In this document: in pieces, positions 1-6,326 of the stretch
How positions within the stretch are numbered: the stretch's first letter is position 1
How the letters are laid out: every line of letters starts with the position of its first letter
Assembly: GCA_050701115.1 (NCBI GenBank)
Contig: JBOHER010000055.1
Location: 1-8,883 of the forward strand
DNA from: JBOHER01 sp050701115
Lineage (GTDB): Bacteria > Actinomycetota > Actinomycetes > Mycobacteriales > Pseudonocardiaceae
Reading direction: 5' to 3'
DNA length: 8,883 bases
Notes under the pieces: model-generated
Told to the model about the DNA's origin: nothing
Database searches by the model: none
The model's input: only the letters and a program-made list of their open reading frames with translations
Made by a program: the position numbers and the translations under genes

Positions 1-130
1 CTCCCCCCGCACAAGACCACACACCCACACCGCAGCGAAACCCCAGCTCATCCCGGCATGACGGTGCGACCCGGGCCAAACCGATGATCAAGCCCTGACC
101 TCAAACGCTGCGGAAAACGGGGCTAGCGGC

Positions 131-563
131 GTGGCCACCTGGGACCCCGCCGCGCCTGGCGTGCTGACGCTTCCGTCAGGGCGGATGGTGCGTGGCCGTG
201 CACTTCGGCGTCCGCTGCCGGGCGCCCCCGAACCGGAGTTCGCGCTGTACCTGCTCGGCCACGAGCCGCCGGCCGTCCCGTGGGAATCGCGGTGGCTGCG
301 GTGGCCGGACTTCTGGCCGCCACCGGACCGAGCGGCGACGTGGGAAGCGCTGCGTGAGGGGCGGGAGCGCGAGGAGCGAGCGGGTCGAGGTCGCCTGCGG
401 CGGTGGCAACGGGCGCACCGGCACCGCGCTCGCCTGCCTCGCCGTGCTCGACGGCTTGCCGAACCGCGACGCCGTCGCCTACGTACGGCGGCACTACGCG
501 CCTCGGGCGGTCGAAACACCCTGGCAGCGGCGGTTCGTCGTGCGGTTCCCGGCTCGTGCGTGA
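131..563 (+). pseudogene. Protein-tyrosine-phosphatase-like gene, frameshifted
   Basis: Two reading frames together make one protein of about 144 residues. Frame one starts with GTG at 131 and encodes a Trp/Pro-rich N-terminal half (VATWDPAAPGVLTLPSG, then PPAVPWESRWLRWPDFWPP). The second half is one frame over, from about 372 to the TGA at 561-563, and carries VEVACGGGNGRTGTALACL. That contains the CX5R-TG phosphate loop of cysteine-based tyrosine phosphatases, with Ala where the classical HCX5R motif has His. The tail (AVETPWQRRFVVRF) follows naturally. The span is 433 bases, one more than a multiple of three, so one inserted base (or two lost) between about 345 and 378 explains the break. 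No convincing ribosome binding site precedes the GTG. The stop codon lies inside a 46-bp repeat. It is either a real pseudogene or a sequencing error; the sequence alone cannot decide. The family call rests on the P-loop and is fairly firm; the substrate is unknown. Confidence 0.7.
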
Positions 564-598
564 AAGTGGTTGTCCCGGCAACCCTCAGCACTCACGAG
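553..598 (+). repeat. 46-bp imperfect palindrome, copy 1
   Basis: The left end CTCGTGCGTG (553-562) pairs with the right end CACTCACGAG (589-598) in a 10-bp outer stem with one mismatch. An inner GGTTG/CAACC stem has a 6-base loop (TCCCGG). Two further copies of the same length lie at 1853-1898 and 2487-2532. The left end overlaps the TGA of the phosphatase-like gene, so the element lies exactly at a gene end. It could act as a transcription terminator or RNA-stabilising hairpin, or be a REP/MITE-like dispersed repeat. No T-run follows it, which argues against a classical intrinsic terminator. Confidence 0.85.
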
Positions 599-635
599 AC
601 CGGGCGAATCGCCCCACTTCGTCGGCCCGGCGTCG

Positions 636-641
636 TACTGT
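636..641 (+). promoter_or_regulatory. Possible -10 box for a leaderless oxidase mRNA
   Basis: TACTGT fits the actinobacterial TANNNT pattern and ends 6 bases before the ATG at 648. This spacing would put the transcription start on or next to the start codon, giving a leaderless mRNA. The absence of a purine-rich ribosome binding site before 648 agrees with this. No clear -35 box was found, so the call is tentative. Confidence 0.3.
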
Positions 642-647
642 GCGGGC

Positions 648-1139
648 ATGACCTCTTGGGCAGAGTTCGCCGAGGGCGCTCCTCACATCTCCGACATCTT
701 TCTCCGGCGGCACGCCGCGATCGGCAACCTGTGCATGCTCGGCACGCTCCGGTCCGACGGGTTCCCGCGGATCAGCCCGGTCGAGCCGCGCGTTTTCGAG
801 GGCCACCTGGTGATCGTCGGCATGCCGGGCACCACGAAGTTCCTCGACCTCGGTCGCGACCCGCGGTTCTGCCTGCACACGGCGACCGTGGACACGCAGG
901 TCTCCGACGGCGACGCGAAGCTGTTCGGTCGCGTGCACGACCTCCAGGATGAGGCGCTTCACCAGCGGTTCGCCGAGGACCTCTTCGCGGAGTCCGGGTT
1001 CGACCTGCGCGGACAGAAGTTCACACCGTTCTACATCGCGGACCTCACCGGCGCGTCCTCGGTCGAGGTGGCCGACGACCACCTCGACATCACGATCTGG
1101 AAGCCCGGCGAGCCAGAGCGGGTCGTCCGCAAACATTGA
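648..1139 (+). CDS. Pyridoxamine 5'-phosphate oxidase-family flavoprotein
   Basis: This is an intact gene of 163 residues. The protein has the pattern of the FMN-binding split-barrel family. It opens with a short helix (residues 10-25), then the strand-turn-strand LGTLRSDGFPRISPVEP (31-47) that in this family contacts flavin phosphate, then HLVIVGMPGTTKFLDLGRDP (53-72), and a second pair of strands around KLFGRVHDL (91-99). Relatives use FMN or F420, and many are stress-related or uncharacterised reductases; PLP synthesis itself is unlikely for such a short member. ATG 648 was chosen because conserved sequence begins there; the open frame extends to 570 but that stretch runs through the 46-bp repeat. 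The gene lies between two broken genes yet is uninterrupted. Its TGA is one base from the stop of the convergent gene on the other strand. Family call firm; cofactor and substrate unknown. Confidence 0.85.
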   Translation: MTSWAEFAEGAPHISDIFLRRHAAIGNLCMLGTLRSDGFPRISPVEPRVFEGHLVIVGMPGTTKFLDLGRDPRFCLHTATVDTQVSDGDAKLFGRVHDLQDEALHQRFAEDLFAESGFDLRGQKFTPFYIADLTGASSVEVADDHLDITIWKPGEPERVVRKH

Positions 1140-1140
1140 G

Positions 1141-1832
1141 TCACCACGCGCAGTGCACGTGGTTCTCGTGTCCCCGGTCTCCCGGCCCGTAGACCTCCGT
1201 CGCGCCCAAGGCACGGCAGTCGTCGAGAAAGTCCTCGACGAACGGTTGGCCGCGCTGACGCGCACACCGTCGACCACGTCCGCGTCGAAGGCCCGCCCGT
1301 CGTAATGGCGTGCGGCCGCATCGGTGGCTGGGGCCGCCGGCGCTCGGCGCGGTCGCGAGCAAGGCCGTGGCGGCGCCGTGTCCGGCCTTACCGGCATGGC
1401 GTTGACCCCGTGCGGCCAGTACCTCGGAACGGGCAGCCGGCGCGAGCCGGACTTCCCAGCAGCGGCGTCCCGCGACCCGGACCTCGGCGGCGGCACCCAT
1501 CGGCCCGGAGAAGTCGTCGTGGCGCCGGAATCTCGCGCTGCGTTCCCGGCCGTCGCCCAGGAGCGAAACCGGATGCCCGAAGCGGTAGCCGTACGTGCCG
1601 TCGCCTTGCGGTCGCCCTCGGCATCCCGGTAGTGGCGCCACTCGACGTTCTGGACCAACGCGACACCGGCTTCGTCGTCGACCCGCCACCGCCATGGCTG
1701 CGCGTGCCAGAAGCGGTAACGCCCCTCCTCGCCCTCCGGCGTCCGGAAGCGGACGCTGCCCTGCGCCGTGCGGTAGCCGACCACCGCCATCCGGTCCTGC
1801 AGCTGCGCCCACGTCGGCGCGGTGCTGGTCAT
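1141..1832 (-). pseudogene. Degraded gene with zinc-peptidase-like C-terminus
   Basis: Protein-like sequence switches frame several times. From ATG 1832 one frame reads MTSTAPTWAQLQDRMAVVGY and onward to about 1605 (RTPEGEEGRYRFWHAQPWRW, VEWRHYRDAEGDRKA). A second frame then carries DGTYGYRFGHPVSLLGDG and RRCWEVRLAP to about 1440. The first frame resumes with HYDGRAFDADVVDGVRVSAA (1307-1248). The second resumes with QPFVEDFLDDCRALGATEVY, ending HENHVHCAW and a TGA at 1143-1141. The last two blocks suggest an M15/extensin-like metallopeptidase: HYDGRAFD could give a His and Asp zinc ligand and HENHVH a further His. The N-terminal block is an unrecognised actinobacterial-style protein, so two former genes may be merged here. 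At least three frame changes are needed. The total span is 692 bases, not a multiple of three. The peptidase idea rests on short motifs only. Confidence 0.5.
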
Positions 1833-1852
1833 GGCGCCAGCCTAAGCCCGCG

Positions 1853-1898
1853 CTCGTGCGTGAAAAGTGTTGTTCCGGCAACCTTCAGCACTCACGAC
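1853..1898 (+). repeat. 46-bp imperfect palindrome, copy 2
   Basis: Same length and orientation as the copy at 553-598. The left end CTCGTGCGTG is identical, the core has GTTG-TTCCGG-CAAC, and the right end is GCACTCACGA followed by C instead of G. It fills the gap between the start of the degraded gene at 1832 and the end of the TIMP-like gene. The stop codon of the latter (TGA, minus strand, 1894-1892) falls within its right arm. Confidence 0.85.
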
Positions 1899-2429
1899 CC
1901 CGCCCGGCCACGCCGCGCCACCACCCACGCCCCGGCACCGCCCGCCAGCGCCGCGAGGCCACCGAGGACCACCCACCGCGGCGCAGGCGAACCGGCGGAC
2001 GGTGGCGCGGCAGGAGCGGGTGCCGAAGCGGCAGTGATCGGCGGGCCGGGCCCCAGCGACACGGGGCCTTCCGCGAGCAGGCGAGAACCGCCGCAGTCCG
2101 AGACCGTCAAGCCGCCGACTTTCTCCGAAGCGAAGAACACGTACCACCGCCCCGGCTCGACGATGAGGCCGCAAGGTCCGTGGGTCTTCAGACGCATGGG
2201 GCTGGAGCGCCCACTTGAACACCGTGCCCACGCGCAGCTCGAACGAGTCGTCCGGGCTGATCACATCTGCTCCGGACGCGACCCCGGTGAACACGGCCTC
2301 CGCCCGGGCGAAGAGGACCGACCTCGGAACGGGTACGCAGTCGCAGGCGCACGCGCTTCCGCCGCCGCCCGCGGCGAGCAACGGCACCGCCAGGACCACG
2401 ACTGCCACCGCCCGAAGCACCCGCCTCAT
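1892..2429 (-). pseudogene. Secreted, membrane-anchored TIMP/netrin-like protein, frameshifted
   Basis: From ATG 2429 the protein starts with a signal peptide (MRRVLRAVAVVVLAVPLLAA), then a Cys-rich start of the mature chain (ACACDCVP, residues 26-33), then FARAEAVFTGVASGADV and FELRVGTVFKW up to about 2211. This is the pattern of bacterial TIMP/netrin-like beta-barrel proteins (CxC at the mature N-terminus, VFTG, V-FK). The continuation is one frame over: RLKTHGPCGLIVEPGRWYVF, LTVSDCGGSRL, a Pro/Ala linker, then a C-terminal membrane helix (WVVLGGLAALAGGAGAWVV) with an Arg-rich cytoplasmic end and a stop at 1892. The span of 538 bases is one over a multiple of three, consistent with a single indel near 2190-2215. 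Without it the product would be about 178 residues, exported and anchored at its C-terminus. No LPXTG motif is visible. Function unknown. The frameshift may be real or a sequencing error. Confidence 0.65.
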
Positions 2430-2466
2430 GCCGAGGCGACGTGGTCACTCCGGCGTCCGGTTGCAC

Positions 2467-2508
2467 AAAAGCGGCAACGCCCGGCACTCGTGAGTGCCGG
2501 GCGTTGCC
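2467..2508 (-). terminator. Intrinsic terminator of the symporter operon
   Basis: GGCAACGCCCGGCACTC (2473-2489) and its exact complement (2492-2508) form a perfect 17-bp GC-rich inverted repeat with two bases between the arms. On the minus strand the stem is followed by GC and four Ts (2470-2467). It begins 28 bases after the TAG stop of the ActP-type symporter (2538-2536), the expected place for the end of that operon. It shares its upstream arm with the 46-bp repeat at 2487-2532, so the two hairpins are mutually exclusive folds. Confidence 0.65.
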
Positions 2509-2532
2509 GGAACAACAACTTTCACGCACGAG
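2487..2532 (-). repeat. 46-bp imperfect palindrome, copy 3
   Basis: On the minus strand it begins CTCGTGCGTGAAAGTTGTTG, has the same TTCCGG loop flanked by GTTG/CAAC, and ends GCACTCACGAG. It is 46 bp long, like copies 1 and 2, but inverted relative to them. It starts 3 bases after the symporter stop and is read in the same direction as that gene, the same relation copy 1 has to the phosphatase-like gene. It differs from the other copies mainly at the stretch next to the right arm (GCCCGG instead of CCTCA or CTTCA), and this change extends its right side into the perfect 17-bp terminator stem. Confidence 0.85.
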
Positions 2533-2535
2533 GGG

Positions 2536-4143
2536 CTAGTGCACCGTGGCCTTCTCCGCGCCTGCGCCGGTGAGGGAGCGGACCTCCATCTCGGCGTACT
2601 TGCGCTCGTTGTGCTCCTTGGACAGTACGGTCCCGAGCCAACCGAGGAAGAACGACATCGGGATGGACACCAGGCCCGGGTTCTGCAGCGGGAACCAGCT
2701 GAAGTCGGCGTTGGCGAACATCGACTTCTCGGTGCCGGACACCGCAGGAGAGAAGACGATCAGCGTGACGGTGATCGCCAACCCGCCGTAGATGCTCCAC
2801 AGCGCGCCGGAGGTGTTGAACCGCTTCCAGAACAGCGAGTACAGGATGGTCGGCAGGTTCGCCGACGCCGCCACCGCGAAGGCCAGCGCGACCAGGAAGG
2901 CCACGTTCTGGTTCTTGGCCATGATCCCGCCGACGATGGCGACCGCGCCGATCACCAGCGCGGTGATCCGCGCGACCTTCACCTCGGCTTCCTTGCTGTC
3001 CACCTGGCCCTTCTTGATCACGTTCGCGTAGATGTCGTGGGCGAACGACGCCGAAGCGGTGATCGTCAGACCGGCCACCACGGCCAGGATGGTCGCGAAC
3101 GCCACCGCGGCGATGAAGCCGAGCAGCAGCGGCCCACCGAGTGCCTGCGCCAACAGTGGAGCCGCCGCGTTCTCGCCACCAGGTGCCGCGGCAATGGCCT
3201 CAGGTCCCACGATGGCACCGGCACCGTAGCCCAGCACCAGTGTGAACAGGTAGAACACGCCGATCAGTGCGATCGCCCACACCACCGAACGCCGAGCCTC
3301 CTTGGCGGTGGGCACCGTGTAGAAGCGCATCAGCACGTGTGGCAGTCCGGCGGTACCGAGCACCAGCGCGAGCCCCAGCGAGAGGAAGTCCACTTTGGAC
3401 ATATCGCTGACACCGTACTTGGCGCCCGGGTTCAGCAGGCCCTCTCCACCTTCACCGGCCTTGTCCACAGCGGCCTGCAGCAATGTGGACAAGTTGAAGC
3501 CGTACTTGCCCATCACCCACACCGTCATCGCCGCCGCACCGCTGATCAGCAGCACCGCCTTGATGATCTGCACCCAGGTCGTGCCCTTCATACCACCGAC
3601 CAGCACGTAAATGATCATCACGACGCCGACCACGGAGATCACCAGCGCCTGGCCGACGTCGCCGGAGATGCCCAGCAGCAAGGAGACCAGGATGCCCGCA
3701 CCCGCCATCTGCGCCAGCAGGTAGAAAAAACTCACCGCCAGCGTGGATGTCGCGGCGGCGGCGCGAACCGGACGTTGCCGCATCCGGAACGCGAGCACGT
3801 CGCCCATGGTGAACTTCCCGGTATTCCGTAGAAGTTCCGCCACCAGCAGCAACGCGACCAGCCAGGCGACCAGGAATCCGATGGAGTAGAGGAATCCGTC
3901 GTAGCCGTACACCGCGATCGCGCCGGCGATGCCGAGGAAGGACGCCGCGGAGAGGTAGTCGCCGGCGATCGCGGTTCCGTTCTGTGGGCCGGTAAACGCC
4001 CGGCCGCCGGCGTAATAGTCGGCCGCGGTCTTGGTATTGCGGCTCGCTCGCAACACAACGATCATGGTCACCGCGACGAACAAACCGAAGATGGTCATGT
4101 TCAGGATGGGGCTGCCGCCCTCGAGTCCCTGGGCGATGTTCAT
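2536..4143 (-). CDS. actP: Cation/acetate symporter, SSS family (ActP-type)
   Basis: A 535-residue polytopic membrane protein, close to the length of E. coli ActP. It would import acetate or related monocarboxylates (pyruvate, propionate) with a cation. Visible family marks are GDYLSAASFLGIAG (61-74) in the early Na+-site helix, YLLAQMAGAGILVSLLLG (141-158), LVGGMKGTTWVQIIKAVLL (181-199), GLPHVLMRFYTVP (266-278), and ITASASFAHDIYANVIKKG (361-379), the SSS signature region. About a dozen or more hydrophobic segments run from residue 15 to 505. ATG 4143 was chosen because it overlaps the DUF485 stop as ATGA and starts at the conserved N-terminus; the frame is open further upstream but reads across DUF485. 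The DUF485-ActP pair copies the yjcH-actP arrangement of E. coli. A terminator hairpin follows. The exact substrate cannot be read from sequence; corynebacterial MctC-type carriers with broader monocarboxylate range are the main alternative. Confidence 0.92.
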   Translation of the reverse strand: MNIAQGLEGGSPILNMTIFGLFVAVTMIVVLRASRNTKTAADYYAGGRAFTGPQNGTAIAGDYLSAASFLGIAGAIAVYGYDGFLYSIGFLVAWLVALLLVAELLRNTGKFTMGDVLAFRMRQRPVRAAAATSTLAVSFFYLLAQMAGAGILVSLLLGISGDVGQALVISVVGVVMIIYVLVGGMKGTTWVQIIKAVLLISGAAAMTVWVMGKYGFNLSTLLQAAVDKAGEGGEGLLNPGAKYGVSDMSKVDFLSLGLALVLGTAGLPHVLMRFYTVPTAKEARRSVVWAIALIGVFYLFTLVLGYGAGAIVGPEAIAAAPGGENAAAPLLAQALGGPLLLGFIAAVAFATILAVVAGLTITASASFAHDIYANVIKKGQVDSKEAEVKVARITALVIGAVAIVGGIMAKNQNVAFLVALAFAVAASANLPTILYSLFWKRFNTSGALWSIYGGLAITVTLIVFSPAVSGTEKSMFANADFSWFPLQNPGLVSIPMSFFLGWLGTVLSKEHNERKYAEMEVRSLTGAGAEKATVH

Positions 4144-4478
4144 CGGGCGTCTCCCTCGAGATCTTCGCGAATCTGGTCGGCGACCGGGTCGAGGTGCCGG
4201 TTGGCGTACCGCACGTACAGCCCGGTGATCACGAATGTGGAGACGAACTGCAGCAAGCCGAGCACCAGCCCGACGTTGATGTTGCCGATCAGCTTGGTCG
4301 ACATGAACCCGTGCGCGTAATCGGCCAGCAGCACATACAGCAGGTACCAGCCAAGAAAGATCGCTGTCATCGGGAAGACGAACCCGCGCAGCCTGCGACG
4401 TAGTTGGGCGAACTCGGGGCTGGTGTGGACGCGGGTCCATTCATCGTGGCCGACGAGTTCGCGCTCGGTGGTAGTCAC
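4140..4478 (-). CDS. DUF485 small membrane protein (YjcH-like)
   Basis: A 112-residue protein of the DUF485 family, whose members are nearly always encoded just before an acetate/monocarboxylate SSS symporter and are thought to be a small subunit or accessory. It has an N-terminal amphipathic part (HDEWTRVHTSPEFAQLRRRL), then two membrane helices (about FVFPMTAIFLGWYLLYVLLA and VGLVLGLLQFVSTFVITGLY), then YVRYANRHLDPVADQIRED facing the cytoplasm. The phrase SPEFAQLRRRLRGFVFP followed by F-GWYLLY is typical of the family. The start is GTG 4478, set by a perfect AGGAGG at 4490-4485 six bases upstream. An ATG at 4499 in the same frame would place that site inside the gene and has none of its own. 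The TGA overlaps the ATG of the ActP-type gene by 4 bases, so translation is probably coupled. Confidence 0.88.
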   Translation of the reverse strand: MTTTERELVGHDEWTRVHTSPEFAQLRRRLRGFVFPMTAIFLGWYLLYVLLADYAHGFMSTKLIGNINVGLVLGLLQFVSTFVITGLYVRYANRHLDPVADQIREDLEGDAR

Positions 4479-4484
4479 TGACGA

Positions 4485-4490
4485 CCTCCT
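4485..4490 (-). promoter_or_regulatory. Shine-Dalgarno site of the DUF485 gene
   Basis: AGGAGG on the minus strand, 6 bases before GTG 4478. It is the best ribosome binding site in the window and decides the GTG start over the upstream ATG at 4499. A strong independent site here, unlike the tightly overlapped genes upstream, suggests that DUF485 and ActP can be expressed as a separate unit. Confidence 0.8.
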
Positions 4491-4500
4491 AGTGGTCACG

Positions 4501-4547
4501 AACGTGTGTGCTGCGCCACGTTAGAGACGTCACACGGTCGGGCGAAA
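4501..4547 (-). promoter_or_regulatory. Candidate internal promoter and operator before DUF485
   Basis: In the 72-base gap between the two transporter modules the minus strand holds TAACGT (4523-4518, a TANNNT-type -10) with TTTCGC (4547-4542) 18 bases upstream as a weak -35. An exact inverted repeat AACGTG (4501-4506) and CACGTT (4517-4522), with 10 bases between the arms, overlaps the -10 and the expected start point, as an operator would. The minus-strand CACGTTCGT (4506-4498) also matches 8 of 9 positions of the LytTR site pattern but has no partner at 21 bp. Suggestive only. Confidence 0.35.
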
Positions 4548-4550
4548 TCG

Positions 4551-6326
4551 TCAGCGGACCAACCGTCGTCGCGTGCGACGAGCGGTCAACAAGCGGCCCA
4601 CCGGCCACGTCGAGCGGTTCCGGCGGGCGCTGCCCCAGGCGCGGTCGGCGAAGGTTTCGGTGCGGCTCTCGTCCAGGTGCAGTCGCAGCATCGCGGTCAT
4701 CGACCAGGCGGGCGGGCGGCCGCGTAGTGACACCAGCACCATCGTGATGAACGCCAGCGGCACCGACCACGGCGCTGGCTGGGCGATCAGAATCGCCTGC
4801 CAGCCGTCCAGTTGCGGGCCGAACAGCGCGAACGCGATTCCACCTGAGGACGCGAGCAGCCCGGCCAGCACCCCGCTGACCGCTCCCCGCGCGGTCAGCT
4901 TCGGCCACCAGATGCCCAGCACCAGCAGCGGCGAGAAGGTCGATGCCGCCACGGTGAACCCCCAGGTGACCAGCACCCCCGCGTCCAGGTGGGCGGCGGG
5001 CAAGGCGAGCAACACCACCACCGCGGCCGACGCCAGCACCGCGACCCGTAGCCTGCCGAGCCCGCCGGGCGCCAGGTCGTGCGCGATGGCGCCGGACACC
5101 GCGAGCAGCAGACCGAGCGAGGTGGCCAGGAACGCGGCGAACGCGCCTGCGGTGAGCAGCCCGGTGAACAGGGTGCCCTGCCAGCCGGTATCCACCTGCG
5201 TCGGTAGCGCGACCACCGCGGTATCCGTCGCCCCGGACAGGTACAGCTGGGGAACCAGCACCCTGCCCAGCACACCGTAAATGCCTGGGAACAGGTAGAA
5301 CACGCTGAGCAGGGCGACGGTGAGCGCAGCAGTGCGGCGGGCCGCCCGCCCATCTGGGCTGGTGTGGAACCGCATGATCACGTGCGGTAGCCCCATGGTG
5401 CCGAGCATCGTCGCGATCAGCACGGCCAGCGTGCCCAGCAGCGGATAGCCCTCATTGCCAAGATTCAGTAGCGGCCGCTGCCAGTCCGGACCACCGGGTG
5501 GGCTCAGCCCGTGCACCCTGGGCACCGGCGATCCGGCGGGAAACTGCAGTGTGCGACCCGCCTCCATATGCTGCAGGCCGGGTGCGAGGGTGACCGGCGT
5601 GCCATCGGGGCCCCGCGCGCTGATCGGTTCGCGCACATCCAGGGTCACATCCACCCGGAAGACCACCGTCGTGTCCTGCGCGAACTGGGTGAACTCCACC
5701 GGCCGCACCGCCTCGTTACGCACCGCGGCACCGGCGGTCAGCACCAGCCAGATCGCGGGCACCGCGAACAGCACGACCTTCAGCGCGAACTGGAACGCCT
5801 GCACATAGGTGGCCGCCCGCATGCCGCCGAGCGCGAGCGTGATGCTGACCGCGGCACCCGCGAGCACCACCCCGACCCAGTACGGCGTGTCGCTGACCAC
5901 GCTGAGCACCAGACCCGAGGTGCGGAACTGCGGCACCAGGTACAGCCCGCCGATGACCAGCACCACCACCGCGGCCAGCTTCCGCAAGGTCGGCGAGGCC
6001 AGCCGGGCTTCGGCGAAGTCCGGCACGGTCAGCGCACCCGAGCGGCGCATCGGCGCGGCGACCAGCACCAGCATGGCGATGTATCCGGCGGTGAACCCCA
6101 CCGGATACCACAGCGATCCGATGCCGTCCTTGACCACAAGACCGGCCACCCCGAGGAACGAGGCAGCCGAGAGGTACTCGCCGGACACCGCGGCCGAGTT
6201 CAGCAGCGGCGTGACCCGCCGGGATGCCACCAGGAAGTCCGAGGTGGTGCGCATCGCGGCCACCCCGCGCAGCCCGATCAGCAGCGTCACCAGCACTACG
6301 GGCGCCACCGCGAACAGGCCGACCAT
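4551..6326 (-). CDS. Sodium:solute symporter, second paralogue with large loop
   Basis: A 591-residue SSS-family transporter, clearly a distant paralogue of the ActP-type carrier downstream. Shared motifs are SGEYLSAASFLGVAG (48-62), GGLYLVPQFRTSGLVLSVV (126-144), LALGGMRAATYVQAFQFALK (164-183), TMGLPHVIMRFHTSPDGRAA (310-329) and LAVSGAIAHDLAPGGLG (408-424). It has two differences. First, an extended hydrophilic segment of about 95 residues (202-297: VVFRVDVTLDVREPISARG, VTLAPGLQHMEAGRTLQFPA) sits where the paralogue has about 45. Second, it has a long basic C-terminal tail (ARRNRSTWPVGRLLTARRTR). Both the loop and the preceding small-subunit gene recall the VC_2705 subfamily (TIGR03648), whose members follow a DUF4212-type subunit. 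ATG 6326 overlaps the upstream stop as TGATG. Substrate is unknown; an organic acid is likely from the acs and actP neighbours. Confidence 0.88.
   Translation of the reverse strand: MVGLFAVAPVVLVTLLIGLRGVAAMRTTSDFLVASRRVTPLLNSAAVSGEYLSAASFLGVAGLVVKDGIGSLWYPVGFTAGYIAMLVLVAAPMRRSGALTVPDFAEARLASPTLRKLAAVVVLVIGGLYLVPQFRTSGLVLSVVSDTPYWVGVVLAGAAVSITLALGGMRAATYVQAFQFALKVVLFAVPAIWLVLTAGAAVRNEAVRPVEFTQFAQDTTVVFRVDVTLDVREPISARGPDGTPVTLAPGLQHMEAGRTLQFPAGSPVPRVHGLSPPGGPDWQRPLLNLGNEGYPLLGTLAVLIATMLGTMGLPHVIMRFHTSPDGRAARRTAALTVALLSVFYLFPGIYGVLGRVLVPQLYLSGATDTAVVALPTQVDTGWQGTLFTGLLTAGAFAAFLATSLGLLLAVSGAIAHDLAPGGLGRLRVAVLASAAVVVLLALPAAHLDAGVLVTWGFTVAASTFSPLLVLGIWWPKLTARGAVSGVLAGLLASSGGIAFALFGPQLDGWQAILIAQPAPWSVPLAFITMVLVSLRGRPPAWSMTAMLRLHLDESRTETFADRAWGSARRNRSTWPVGRLLTARRTRRRLVR

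Noticed and set aside
1..130. C-rich and A/C-rich leader at the left edge, considered as a gene end or repeat
   Set aside because: No protein family, clear hairpin or internal repeat could be supported; part of an element outside the window is possible but cannot be shown.
585..1832. A single 415-residue minus-strand gene across the whole region
   Set aside because: Its second half runs antisense through the intact oxidase gene and past the natural stop at 1141; only the first part and a short inner block look like real protein.
1853..1898. 46-bp repeats as CRISPR repeats or att sites
   Set aside because: Copies are unevenly spaced (1.3 kb and 0.6 kb), one is inverted, genes lie between them, and no integrase or cas gene is present.
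2494..3831. Open frame of 445 codons on the plus strand opposite the ActP-type gene
   Set aside because: Composition is His/Arg/Gln/Asp-rich as expected from the antisense of a GC-rich coding region; it has no recognisable domain and the minus strand encodes a clear SSS transporter.
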